Assembly: GCF_041260155.1 (NCBI RefSeq)
Contig: NC_091932.1
Span: forward strand, 23,167,246 to 23,231,245
Reading direction: 5' to 3'
From: Ptychodera flava
Lineage: Eukaryota > Hemichordata > Enteropneusta > Ptychoderidae
Length of the DNA stretch: 64,000 bases
The first letter of the stretch is position 1, and the number at the start of each line of letters is the position of its first letter. The position numbers and the translations under genes were made by a program. The notes below the pieces were generated by a model, which did not search any database, had not been told where the DNA came from, and saw nothing but the letters and a program-made list of their open reading frames with translations. Shown one piece after another: positions 1-15,352 of the stretch.

Positions 1-296
1 ATTTAAAGTGTAATTATATTCTTGATTGCTTTGTAATGTATGCGAGTCTTACTATTGCTCTTTGTAAACGGCGAATTGTATTTTCACATGCGCTTTTCTG
101 TGGTCACTATAAAAACCAACAGACTATGTCTCGATGTTATTATTCATAGCACTGACTTCGTTTTTGCAACCCCCCCCCCCGCCCATCTATACCTGTTGGC
201 ACATATGTTTTGGAGAAAAGGCCAGATTACCATTTTTAAGAAAGATTTCAATTTATTCGAAATATGAATCATTACTGTAGTTTATATTCAAAATTG

Positions 297-1600
297 TCCT
301 GGAGAGGTAGGGCTGTATTCAAAAAACCATGGTGAGAGGGGCTAGGGAAATTTGGAGGATTCGAAAATACTGGGGGTAGAAGGGGGAACTTGAAAGTTTT
401 GCTAGGCCTATTGGGACCTGAAAATATTTTGGTTCCCAACATTTCTAAATCATTGATTGTTTCTCATGTTAATAATTATTTAGCAAAAATCTATGACCAT
501 TTTGTCGCATTTTGTTACTTTTATCTAAAAAAGTCCAAAATGTATGAATGCCATTAAATTTTGGTAAAAAGAACAAGTTTCCATGTAACAGGGTAGAAGC
601 TGCAGCGGTTGATAACTTTTCAATATTTCTATGCAGTGTATCGCTGTCACTCTACAGCATTGCGAAAGACATAATATTCAGTTTGTCAACAAACCCTATA
701 TACATGTATATAAATATTGGTGATAATTTAATTAAAGTCCAGACAACATGAAGTCATTTGTCACTTATACAAATGCATGATACACGAATACATGCTGTGT
801 TGGCAAGCTGAATTCTGTACAACTCAACGTATTGTAGGGAGTAAAACAAGAACTCGGCTATATAAAGTGAACATAAATATTGTCAAAATTATCAAAGGTA
901 TTACAGCTATTGCCCTGCTTCTGCCTACGGGAAGTGTCACTGTCACTGCGTGCCTGCAGTGACAGTGATACTGTAGCTCTGACTCTGATGCAGTTTAAGA
1001 AGAGTTTGGGTCATATGACGCTCATGACAGTGAAACATATTTGTACACAAGATCAGGCCAGTCAGCAACACAGGGAAGGCCAGGAGACCTGACAGTTACT
1101 TGACAGTTAACAAATATTTTTTCGGTGGGTCACTTTGCTCAGTTTTTAACGATTTGGCAAAATGTAACCATGAATTCACAATTTGCATATTCTCTCATGA
1201 TTGTCACTATGTGTGCTCTACGCTGGTACCGTTTACCAGGCCAGAGTTGGATAAACTCAATTAAGTTTAGACTGAGAGATCCAAACAGTCCACTGATGCA
1301 TTACAAAATGAACCAATTAAAGAACTTGCCTTTGGGGTATGGCTCTATAACTACTGATAAGAGGAAGTGTCGAACATCTGTGAGCAGAACTACGCAACTC
1401 ATATTTTTCTCTGCGTGCATTTCTAATAAATATATGTGGCTCTGTGATAATTGAGGGGAGACTGGAAAAAAATTGATCGTATGGAACGGAAGACTTGAAA
1501 ATGTTTTGTAGGTATTTAGGGGGATCTAAAAATAGATTTCAGTCGCGATTCATCAAACCCCAATTCTCACCGTTTTTGAATAGGCAGGGGAGCATTACAA
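297..1600. mobile_element. Possible degraded inverted-repeat element
   Basis: Left-end sequence around 320-350 (TATTCAAAAAACC...GGTGAGAGGGG) is matched in reverse complement around 1552-1590 (TATTCAAAAAC-GGTGAGAATTGGGG), giving imperfect terminal inverted repeats of about 35-40 bp. Both ends continue into similar G-rich sequence inward. No transposase frame is visible. A non-autonomous DNA transposon is the simplest reading, but the ends are diverged and no clear target duplication was found. Confidence 0.3.
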
Positions 1601-1799
1601 ATATACATGATTTACGGTCTATATATTGAAATATAATCTTGTTTTGAATACAGTAACTTCTACACAGTTTTTTTAATTGATAACGAAACTTAGTTCTTTA
1701 ACATGTCAATTTCTTCACTGATTTCAAGCGATGTTTCACTGGCTAAATTCTTATAAAGAATCCCAAAGCTATCTATATCCTCACAACAATTAATTGAAA

Positions 1800-1906
<107 letters not shown>

Positions 1907-2478
1907 GTCTGTAACTGAAGTTGAAATCTAATGAGAGGACTCCTGTAATTTCATGATTTCCGGACACGTTTGCCATTTCGTTATTGACGATGTGTTTGGC
2001 ACGGCCTTTATTCAAGTATTCTCATTAGGATAGGCTCTCTCTCCTCCATTTCGTGTAATGTTACTTTCCACGATAAGGTGTCGATTAATAGCAAAAGAGA
2101 CAGCATTTGCCACCTGACATTTAGTAACGACGCTAGTCGCTTTAGTCCAATCAGAGAGACGCAAGGGCACACCTAACGAATCGATAAAATATAATGTAGA
2201 AAATGCTGAAGTGATATCTTAATGATCCTTGTAATGGCCAAACTTTCACTTACAGCCAAGTGGATAACATCGACATTGCTTCTTCACTGTCAGAGATAAC
2301 ATGTACGATATTGTGAAACTAAAACAATATTGAATGACCAATGAAATTTTGGAAGACTTGTTCCAGTTTTCACATAGACAAGTGTCGACACCATAGCAAG
2401 ACATGACAGGCTGACGTTTCCAAGTTCTGGTACCTTTCTTCTGATCCAAGACAAAGGATTTGCAAACTTGAACGGAAC

Positions 2479-4874
2479 ATGGCCAGTAAATTGATCTTTA
2501 TACTATGCTTATGGTGTACAGATCGTTCTATCATTGGTATGTATGTCATCGCTCTTCGGTTATAGCTTCATTGGATTTAACTTTTAAAATATTTAAAAAG
2601 ATTTTATTCGCATGTATAACAAAGCATCTTGTGCTTTTCCGACTATCCTGATGTCGAAATGCTCAGCATCCAACATGCAAATACGCCAGCCTGTGTGTGG
2701 GCAGTTTCCGACGTTATTTTGAACCGAATCAATTAAAGCAAATAACGAGGATTAATTTATCTAACAGTGAACCAAAACAACAGATACAAATATAGTGTTT
2801 GCAATGCTAATATTACCGTGAAGGAAAAGAAACTGATTTAGTGTCATTGATATATCATCAAAAAGGTCATTTTAATAAACACATTAAGCGTTGGGTGGAA
2901 TGATGTCAATATGCTATGGCAACTAACTTCGTGTGGTATCGTGAATGCGCTATTCTGTTGATGATATGCCATTTGAATTTTTTCTCTTGATAGGCGTCAT
3001 TGCGTTGAAACAAAATGAGGATGAATTTAGTGGGTCCGGTGATGACGTTCATAGTTGCCTCGGTAAAGTGTGTCTGAATGGCGGAACTTGCATAGAGAGC
3101 TATGATAACGACGATGAGGACCTTTATTTTGAGCAAACGACCTTCTGCTCATGTGCATCGGGGTATACAGGAGAAGATTGTGGGATTTCAGGTTAGCACA
3201 TGAGGAGTTTACTAATTTACGTGTTAAATTAGGCGATATCGTGATACTCCCCCCCCCATTGTCTTACATTAGAACGCAAATCATGAAGTCACGTGTCAAG
3301 TACTCACAGTATATAGCATTACATCATCTGATGATTGTAGTGACGATTGGCACATAACCCATGTAGGACATAACGTTTGTGCATAAAACTCAACTCCCTG
3401 CAATTATCAATATATGCATACCTACCTACCTACCTACCTACCTACATGTACATATTTATTTGTGCTTAAATGCTCCCGTAAATGTATGCAGATGCATAGA
3501 TCCGGTAGAGTATTGCTCGTTCGTTCCATGCATATTAATCAAAACGTCACATATATCATCTTCGGAAAACTGAGTGCCATTTCCGAATTTATAAATCAAC
3601 AGATACGATAACCGATACAACTGGGAAGATTGGAAGTGAGAGTACAACAGAAAGTATAGATATGGAAGTGAGCGAGAACGAACTCTGTGTTGATAAGGCT
3701 ATAGGTATATTGATGTCTCGTATGATTTGTTTAGCAAATCTTGAAATAACTCACAGAATACTTGGAATTGGAAAAAATACATTGATGAAAAAATGTGAAT
3801 TTCATGGTTTTTATGGACAAGGTGCAAAAGCACTTTTGTGATAAACTATAATTTAGTGATTTGATTAAAGACTATTGCCTGCAAAGTTCAACGAGAACAT
3901 CATCGGGGAACCCGACATTGTTTTGATAAAATGGAATACATAATGTGCTTTTCCATACTCACGTGAGAACACAATAATGACAATACCATCGTCTTGGCAC
4001 AAAACATTCCGTATTAACTTATCGCAACATATAAATGTACGTTGGATGTAATCTACTTTTCATTTATATTACATGCATATTTTAGGAATCGTTATCGGAG
4101 TCGCTGGATGGTGTCTCCTGATTGGTAATATTGTACTCACTGCTGTGGCGATTTTGCTATGTCAAAGGTACGTCACGTGACCTTCAGAAGCGAATTTTAT
4201 AATCCTCTGATTTTGCTTTTCTGTCGTTGCTTATGTGTGTTTCTTTTTATTGTATGGTAGTTAGTATGTATATCTACTCTTTTCGTATTTTTAAAGGTGA
4301 TCTTATAATTATCACCTGTATTAATTCTTGCTCGAATCTGTGCTGAAATCCGTCACCTTAAATGAACGAGATTATATTTTGAAATCACATTTGCGAAGGC
4401 TGTGTGATGAACGGAAATTTGTATTGCAATGATTATGTATCACATCATAGTATAATTGTGCATTCGAAATGAATTAAATTCCAACTACTCAAGCACATCG
4501 TATAGAAGTTGGAAATAAATAGATTAAAATGTTGAAACAGATATAAACATACTCTTGTCACGGTCTAAACATGATCGAAACACAATATTCTTCTTCCGTC
4601 TCTCAGAAAACATGTTAAAAAAGGTGACCTGAAAAATAACAACGAAGGAGTACAATCATCGAAGTTTCTGGATAACACTTATGATACTGTCGATCAGATG
4701 AATACCGAACGTGCCGTACCTCAGCATGCAATTTACATGGACATGGCAGCCAGCCCTGTTGACCCCGTGGGTCATAATGGTATTCGAGACTTATACTATG
4801 ACTTTGGACGCGCGACTTATGAGAAGGTCATGGAAAACGACGATGAACCTCCGATTTACATGTGTATCCAGTAA
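2479..4874 (+). CDS. Gene 1: single-EGF type I receptor with ITAM-like tail
   Basis: Five-exon model: 2479-2536, 2994-3191, 3603-3704, 4086-4167, 4607-4874 (708 nt, 235 aa). Exon 1 encodes a signal peptide (MASKLIFILCLWC...). Exon 2 is one EGF domain with six cysteines (C-LGKV-C-LNGGT-C ... C-S-C-x8-C) and an acidic insert between Cys3 and Cys4. Exon 3 is a Thr/Ser/Glu linker ending with a lone juxtamembrane cysteine (ELCVDKAIG). Exon 4 is the TM segment, ending LLCQR. Exon 5 is an 88-residue tail with NTYDTV, IYMDM (a YxxM, PI3K-p85 type site), and DFGRATYEKV then nine residues then YMCI, an ITAM-like spacing. Phases are 1,1,1,2 throughout and match genes 2 and 3. The exon 2 donor is weak (G|GTTAGC), and reading through it meets a stop at once. 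Possible poly(A) signal AATAAA at 5126. Adhesion or immune-type signalling is inference; the ligand is unknown. Confidence 0.8.
3418..3444. repeat. Short (CTAC)n array in gene 1 intron 2
   Basis: About 27 bp of CTAC units between the EGF and linker exons. Gene 3 has a much larger CTAC array in the same intron. Confidence 0.9.
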
Positions 4875-7687
<2,813 letters not shown>

Positions 7688-10600
7688 ATGTCCGACCCAA
7701 CGAAGGTGTTCGTAAAGACTAATTTGAACATTGCCGCGATACTGATCTTTATACTGACGTTATGGTGTATGAATCATTCGATTACTGGTATGTATAGACC
7801 GCTCTCTTGTCAACGTTCCCTTACCTGTAATAATTGGTGCATTGTCCATTTTCTATCAATTTGTAAAATGCATTTTCTGGTACTCCAATAATCATGATGT
7901 AGGAAAGTTTCACAGAGTCTGAATATATTGTAAACGACTCAAGTTACGTCTAGACTTCTAAAACTCGGTCTTAGAATTAAGATGGCTTTTGAGTAAAGGA
8001 TTTTACCTGACTGAGATCCTAAAAGTGGCCGCTGAATTCCATTAACCTCCAAGATAACAAATTTAACGAATTCATGCTATAGATTTTGCGAGTTTTGTGC
8101 ACATTGTCCCATGGCTAAATTTCTCGATGAGGCTGTATTGTTAAAGAAGTTGCGTAACACATTAAACTGCGAACTCTGAAAATGTATTTACAAGCAAAAC
8201 GGGGGAAAACTTGGACAATTGCGACTCTGTTATTCATAAATAAACCATTAAGCAATATTGGTACATGATCTGGGTAGTGGCCACCATGCACATTTGCAGG
8301 TGCAACTAAATAGCATGCAGTCGTAGTCTGAATATTTATTCGAATGAAGAATTCGAGTTTCTACTTTCAGTTGAAAGCGCAAATGTCCACATCACTGCTG
8401 TCAACCTGCCACTACTTTCTCTGTCGGGTGCTGTTTCAGTGTGCTGTTGATGCGTCGTTTCTAAACTGTGTTCGTGGTAAACAACAGGCGCCACAGGGGA
8501 ACTATAAATAAATAGTCAAAGAGATATTGCATTATGGTTCGACTTCCTTTCTGCTCAGCAATGTTTGATTGTGTATGTGTATAGTGTATGCATTACACTT
8601 ATCAGTAGTCTGGGCGCGTCCAATACAACATAAATACATGAAAAGAGAAGCTATCATGAACGTAATCGTCGTATCCCCATCGCAGGACTGACAGTTGATA
8701 TCGTGGTCGTCACATGTACGTTGTATGACCCTTCTTGAATGCCGCTCTGTGAAGCCATTGCTTTTGGAGAGTAGTGTGAAGACTTAAATTTCCTTTAAAG
8801 CATTACAATTATTGATGGAGACATCCGGGAATGTCAGAACTAGTTTGGTTCGTTTTCCTGCAGCCATTTGCCTTATGAGCATAAATCATATAAGCTGTAA
8901 CTAGCGCTCATTTACCCCTGACCACCATGACTCTAGTGGTGACCTTACAGATTTAGACGAAGGAAATGTAAATATTTCCTCCTACGTATGCATTGTTAGT
9001 TTAGAACAAAATGCTATAACGCAAAAAAGTATGTAAAAGTGTATAGGTTTTTAATTACTTTGTTGTTTTAGTTAATTTTGTGCAAGGTAATGTAGTTCTC
9101 ATATAGTTCAAATGCATACATTTGTCTCCGTGTGGTTCAAGTATATCAAAATACTACAGATTTCCTTAGTTATTGTTTGGTTTTGATTTACTTCATTTCG
9201 TCGACCTGGTCAACCACTAGGGTAACTTGTGACAGTTTCGTGCATTTATTGGCAGTTGTTGCCATGTGTCACATAGTTTTCTGTCGAACACTAGATATTA
9301 AACTCATATAAGTAAATTATAACCATAGTACAGGTTAACAAGTTTCGGATTCCCCTTTTGTAAAGGTTTGCCAACAGCGTACAGATTCTCGAAGAAGTAG
9401 CGATTTACTAGTTATCAGTACACTTCTATTGTCACAGTGTAAATCAGTACTGGCTACCTTGCATGATTGCTTAGAGATTTGCCTGGTAAAGTATCCCTGA
9501 TAGCAATAAGTAGCCGAAATGAAACAAGAGGCACAAGGACAAGGAGTAGTATGAATGTTTCAAACACACAAAGTAAATTTCACCGATCTTCATAATAAAC
9601 TGAAAGATCCTAGATATACATGTACTTAAAACTCGTCAGTTCAGGATGTTCCTGTATGCAATGGCCATGATAAGATAAGGAGGAATCGCAATTTTTCTGA
9701 CGATTTTCAAATGCAATTTTCCATGTTCTTAGGTGCCAGTGCCTTCAAAGGCGATCTTGAAGAATTGGTTGGTTCCGGCGATGGAATTGATAACTGCATT
9801 GGAAAAGTGTGTCTGAATGGCGGTACCTGCCTGGACAGCTCTAATAACGACGACCAAGACCTGTATAATGAAAGATTGCCCTTTTGCTCATGTGTTTCGG
9901 GGTACACAGGAGAAGATTGTGGAATTTCAGGCAAAAAAATGAAAAGTTTATATATAGTTTTCCGTTCCTTGAATATAATTAAACATTACATTTATTGTCT
10001 CCGGAAATAGAGTAACATTTTTTGAATTATAAATCAACAGATGCAACAACCGACATTACGGGAAAGATTGGAAGTGAAACAACAACGGAGAGCAAAGATA
10101 CAGAAGTGAACGAAAGCACATTATGTCTTGATAAGGAAATAGGTAGGGCCTATTGGTGCACTTTTCGTCAATGTCTGTCTTACAAATATCTTAACAAATA
10201 CTAGGCGATATAGTGAAATTAAATTACGTCTGTGGTAAATAATAATGCCATATACCCAGAGGAAGTCTCCATAAAAATTATCTGAGATTCATATATTATT
10301 CATTTCTACTTATAAGAGAACGAGGGAATTACAGGAAAAATGCAGTGATCTGGGGACTACAGGCTGCCGTCCTAAATAAGTGCACCATCTAATTGTGAGT
10401 GTGTAATTTACGTTTCATTAATTTTGTTTTTTACCTGTAGGGATCGTCATTGGGGCAGCCGGATTGTGTCTTCTGATGATTATTATTGTACTCATTATAG
10501 TCGTGGTTTTACTCTGCCAAAGGTACGTCACAAGATTTCACAAAGCGATTTATGTACCGTTGGTATTTGCTTTTGCGTGCCCATGTGTATTTCTTTCGAT

Positions 10601-11261
10601 TATATGCTGCTTACATGTGTTTACGTACCACTTGTCAGTGATTAAAGACCGACGAATGACTTTTAATGTTTGAGATTATTTGATCTGATTTAAAATCATA
10701 TTTTGTCTACTACGTTCGAATAGTAGTGCCTAACTACAATCAAAACCACACAATGGACGACAGAATCAAGAAATTCTGATCGATACAAGTAACAATATTA
10801 ATCACATGTTCTGTAGATCGAGGGCTTTACGATGAAGAAAGATTTGCAAGCAGCGATGATAATGCAAAACAGAATATTGTGCAATTAACATGTACGCATA
10901 AAGAGAAATATTGGGAAATACTGAATCCCAAAGTTTTGGAGATCATCTAGCCGGAGTTTAAACATTGGTGAAACCAGTTTTTCTTCCATTTTTACAGAAA
11001 AAGAGTCCAGGAACGTAAAACCGAAATCTGTACGAAAGCGTACGATCGTCTTGGTTTCCGAATAACACTTACGAATCTGCCGATCAGGTGAATGCCGAAT
11101 GCGTCGTATCTGTAGTTCCCATGGAAATGACAGTCAATACTAACTTGGACCCTTCGGGCCATAATGGTATTCGAGACTATGACTTCGGACGAGCGACCTA
11201 TGAGAAGATCAGAGAAAACAACGGCGCACCTCACATTTACATGCATTTGCAACGTCAATGA
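7688..11261 (+). CDS. Gene 2: single-EGF receptor, tail reading frame shifted
   Basis: Exons 7688-7787, 9733-9930, 10041-10142, 10441-10522 and 10998 onward. Exons 2-4 have exactly the lengths of gene 1 (198, 102, 82 nt). There is a signal peptide (33 codons in exon 1), a six-cysteine EGF, a linker ending TLCLDKEIG, and a TM ending LLCQR. The in-frame tail stops at 11091, giving 191 aa and no tyrosine module. A second frame from about 11034 to 11261 still encodes the conserved tail: NTYESADQVN, DFGRATYEKI, nine residues, YMHL. The last exon is 264 nt to that stop, one short of a frame-keeping length. Either the tail has been lost or the sequence carries an error. The YxxM tyrosine of genes 1 and 3 is replaced by proline (VVPMEM). 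The EGF exon appears to use a GC donor (TTCAG|GCAAAA). Possible poly(A) signal at 11430. Confidence 0.72.
7788..9732 (+). other. Gene 2 intron 1, no feature seen
   Basis: About 1.9 kb between the signal-peptide and EGF exons. No repeat array, coding exon or transposon end was recognised. Confidence 0.4.
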
Positions 11262-12534
11262 CGTAAGAAAATGCGATGGAAATTAAAATCGATGAGCGAA
11301 CATCAATTAATAATTAGCTTTGCTGCGTTATGTACACTGTATTGATATCTTATGTCTCAAATTGTCCCCGTCAAGTCTAGTAGTAATCTGTTTATTGAAA
11401 ATCGTCACGTGATAGTTAAGAACAATACAAATAAACTAACTCGTTTTTGTGTATCAGATACATCTTTCACATGATGAATTCATCTGGTAAACTTTGATGT
11501 ACCATCAACTATCTATGAATTTGATAAAATTACGATCTACAGTGTAGCTAGATCATATTCTTCGCTGGCTAGTATACATCATGATTACAATTCCGGTATT
11601 CATTCAAAAAACATCGTAATAGCGTTCAATGTCTACTCCACACTTACGTCTATTTTACGAAGAGTCATTAAATAGAAAACACAGGATGTTTATAAGTTAT
11701 TAATAATCGTGAGTTAGGTCTTACTTTTGTTCGTTGTCTTTTTTCGCTTGAAGAATGTTTCAATCTGCAACTTCTGGAGTACTAATGATATCAACATGTC
11801 TACATTGTAGATTATATTCGTCCTTTTGTAATTAACATTAATGTTGAGTTGCCACGCCCTTTTTATACATTTTATAGACTCATACTTTGACGATATTTCA
11901 CCACAAAGCAACAAATATCTGAGCGCCCAGGAATTGAATCTTACGCATTACGCCTGTAGTCCTTCCTCTTTGGAATAAAGTTATATCGTTGAAATTGACA
12001 AAATTCTTCGCTAGTCTCTGCTTTGTCTGATATCTTGGTAACCTCAACAGTCATGCTTTATATTCCCCAACGGAAGAGTATAGAAACACAAAACAGTTCC
12101 GAGTGTCAAATATACCTTAGTGGCGATGGTTTGTTTTCGGTTTCTACTCAAAACATGGTCATAACACCATCTAATGCTCAATGTATTACTTGTGAGGATG
12201 TATAAAAAGTAGGTATACGTATGTCGTTGGACAACGGTACAGTGACATACCCTAACTTTCGTTGGATATTAACAAAATGCCCAAATTAATTAACTGAATG
12301 TATTTTTCGATATATGTTGTACAGCTGGCTAAAAGCCTAAAATGTGCTTCACGAAAACATCTCGTAGATCTACCATTTGTGATGTATTGTTGTACAGGGT
12401 ACAGTTACTCAGTGCGTTTCAGTAATCCAACTTTGCAAGCTACACCACTGACATGACAGGTAACCTAGACAGATGTAGATAATTCTTTGATAAATATTTA
12501 AGTCATAACCCCGCTACAGGCGGCTATACACGAT

Positions 12535-12606
12535 GTTTTGGTAGAATTCGCGACATTTGGCACTCGCCTATTGGCTTGTTTTATATGTCGTGAGTTCTAC
12601 CAAAAC
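12535..12606. repeat. 72-bp hairpin inverted repeat
   Basis: GTTTTGGTAGAATTCGCGAC at the left is mirrored by GTCGTGAGTTCTACCAAAAC at the right, with two mismatches over 20 bp and a loop of about 30 bp. It looks like a tiny MITE or the end pair of a deleted one. Confidence 0.7.
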
Positions 12607-13150
12607 ACAATGTTTACCCGACTGCGGCGGGTACGTTATTGCTATTTTATTTTATAACACACCACATGCTCATACCGTGTCGCGATTGGCCAGAATACGT
12701 CACGTGACGAGAAAATGGATACGTCTAGTCCCAAAAAGTGACGTCAGAGGGCATTTTTTGAAACACTATTTCCCTAGAGAAATATTTTGACCAAATTTGG
12801 AAGTGTCCTGTCACGTGACAGTAGTGTCGTCTGCAGCTTTGCAATAATGGCGGGTGACTAGAACGTGATGTGCGCCCGGGATGAGCGGCGAGCCTTTCTC
12901 TGAAACAGATAGATTTTCATTCCAACAGCGTAAAACCTTGAACAGCTCATCGACGAAAAGATTCAAGTGTAACCAAGGATGTTGCTAGGTATGGTTAGAA
13001 ATATTTTTGGAAGAAAGTGACACGATGTACTTCTGTAACTTGAACCGCTATGGATTATCGCCAAGTAAACTTATGATGGATTGCTGAAGTGCAAAATTTA
13101 GCACATTAAAAACTATAACATAATAAAACATGAGCGTGTGGTGTGTTACA

Positions 13151-13344
13151 AAACACCTATAACCTGGTCTTTATTCAGGCTATAGCGCTCGTTTATTACC
13201 CCTCGTGGCCGTGCGTTACCAGAAACACGTCACAATACCCCTCGGCCTACGGCCTCGGGGAATAGCGATGTGTTTCTGGTAACGAACGGCCATTCGGGGT
13301 AATAGACGGGCGCTATACCCCTAATGACCAGGTAATAGGTGTTT
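13151..13344. mobile_element. 194-bp MITE-like full-length inverted repeat
   Basis: The left half starts AAACACCTATAACCTGGTC and the right half ends with its near complement GACCAGGTAATAGGTGTTT. The symmetry continues inward through GGCTATAGCGC/GCGCTATA, GTTACCAGAAACAC/GTGTTTCTGGTAAC and a GC-rich centre (CCTCGGCCTACGGCCTCGGGG). The whole unit can fold into one long hairpin. There is no coding capacity. Confidence 0.75.
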
Positions 13345-15352
13345 ATTATCAACTTATGTGTCTCTGTCGTCGCATTGGGGTATTCTCGTCACTTTAGGCC
13401 CCAAATGTAGAAAACGGAAGTCTGAGAGATCGAACGTCGGAAATTCAAGGTCCGAGACCGAGCATTTTTGTTGGTATACTCGCTAACAGTTAAACAGTTG
13501 AATTCTCGTCCTTTAAAAGTTCACTCTTGAAGAGAGGTCTTCCTGGGTATTAGTTGCAAATCAGCACGTCTGTACTTGAACTAGGACAGATGTTACATTT
13601 AGGAAACTTTTCTCTGTCCGCTCATTACAATACTCGGCCATGATTGATGGCAGTGAAGCAGGCAACAGAAAGTGACAGTGTAAGTATGACGAAGTGCCAA
13701 CAGTAGAGTGAGGCATTTCTAAAACGATGATAAAAAGTCTACAGCAGTGTTAATGGTTGATCCGTTTCACAAAGTTCATCCGAGAGAAAAATTCCATTAT
13801 CATATACATTAAGACTTAAGAAATATGCAAATGTAAAAACTGCAAATGTAAAACCAGCAATTTAGACGTAGATCAAAGAAAAGGAGAGGGAAGGAAGGGA
13901 GGAAGGGAGGGACGCAGCCCTTATCTTATGATATAAAAGGCATTGCATTCTATGCTTGTATCGTCTTGGTTACTTTCGTCTTCTGCCTGAGACAACATTG
14001 ATGCCATGGCGACTTTAGCTCAACATTGGGCCCGGACGCCGTACCCATGTTGTTGTCGTGTAAGCCTTAATTGAAGTTTAGGCAGTCGAGTCCAGAAATA
14101 CGAATACGAACGTAAAAGCCAGTAACCTAACAAATACCAATGGGTTTACTGTTTATAATTTATGACCGATTCAATTGCGGGGCGGATTCAAGCGGCCATG
14201 TTGCTCGTTAAAGTTGAAAATCACATCGATTGGGGACTCAGGACACGGAACAGTTCAGACGCATCATAATCCATGACGTAGACGCGAGCTGTAGTGACGT
14301 AGAACGGCCAGACAATGTCAGAGACAATACTCGTGGCTTGAACATGTGACAAGCATAAAAACTGTTGACAATTGAATTTAAATCATCGATATCAACGTAG
14401 CTACATGTGGAGTGAATGACATCAGATTACGGGTCATTTCAGAATACTCAACCATTCATTCTATTTCCCTCTTCACAGGACAATGGTCATCCGGTGGTTT
14501 TAGGAGTAGACCACGAAACCTGTTACTGAACAAAACTACTTAGAATACAAAAAACGTTTTGAATATTTAGCCCTTACAATCAAACAGTTATTTAGAAGTG
14601 AATGTTGCGTTCTTGTTTCATGGAGACATAAATGATTGTTTTTGTTTGGTAATTAAATTAACAAATGACAAATGAATGCATAATTTGAATAAAAAACTGT
14701 TGATCGAACAGAAAACATGAATAAATGAATGATTTTGTGAATTGATGGTAAGACAGAGATATAGAGAACGGTCAACAAAGCTATCGTTTATTATCAACCA
14801 AGGATTAAATGAATCGTTGAATGAACCAACGAACCAACGATCAAATGAGTGAATAAAGGCAAATAATGAACCGCTTAGGATGAATCAGTAGTTCACTGCA
14901 ATCATATTTCTTTGTTCAACAGAAAACTTTAACAGAACAGATATCCAAGCTTTGAACCACAAATACGCAGGACTCTGCGCTTGCGCGCCTCAATTGTAGG
15001 CATAATCAACGAATACAACGCTCCAACTTCGTCACTCAGCACACGGGTAATTTGAATTTATGTGAAATGACCAAAGATTAAATTCACTACTTGTTCCGCT
15101 TTCGACCGAAACTAGTGACGACAAGACCGTGACAAAGAAAACAATCATAGTGTTGTGGGGAATGTGACTGCGTGTCCATGATCGTCAACTATCTCAAAGA
15201 CTGTAAGCTATATTTTCCATCATCTTGTGGCAATTAACTGTTAACTGTGGTTTTGTTAACTCCGGCTGGTGGGGAAATACCTGATGAAGTGACGTTCTGT
15301 TGGTGCCGAAATTCATAAGGTGGACAAGACCTTCGCAAACGTTAAAGAGAAC

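Larger units (their letters stand above)
11262..15352. other. Intergenic region between genes 2 and 3
   Basis: Contains two hairpin-type inverted repeats (12535-12606 and 13151-13344) and otherwise unremarkable AT-rich sequence. No exon could be supported. Confidence 0.5.

Noticed and set aside
4790-4830. DFGRA in the tails as a kinase DFG motif
   Set aside because: The tails are under 90 residues with no other kinase motif, so the match is coincidental.
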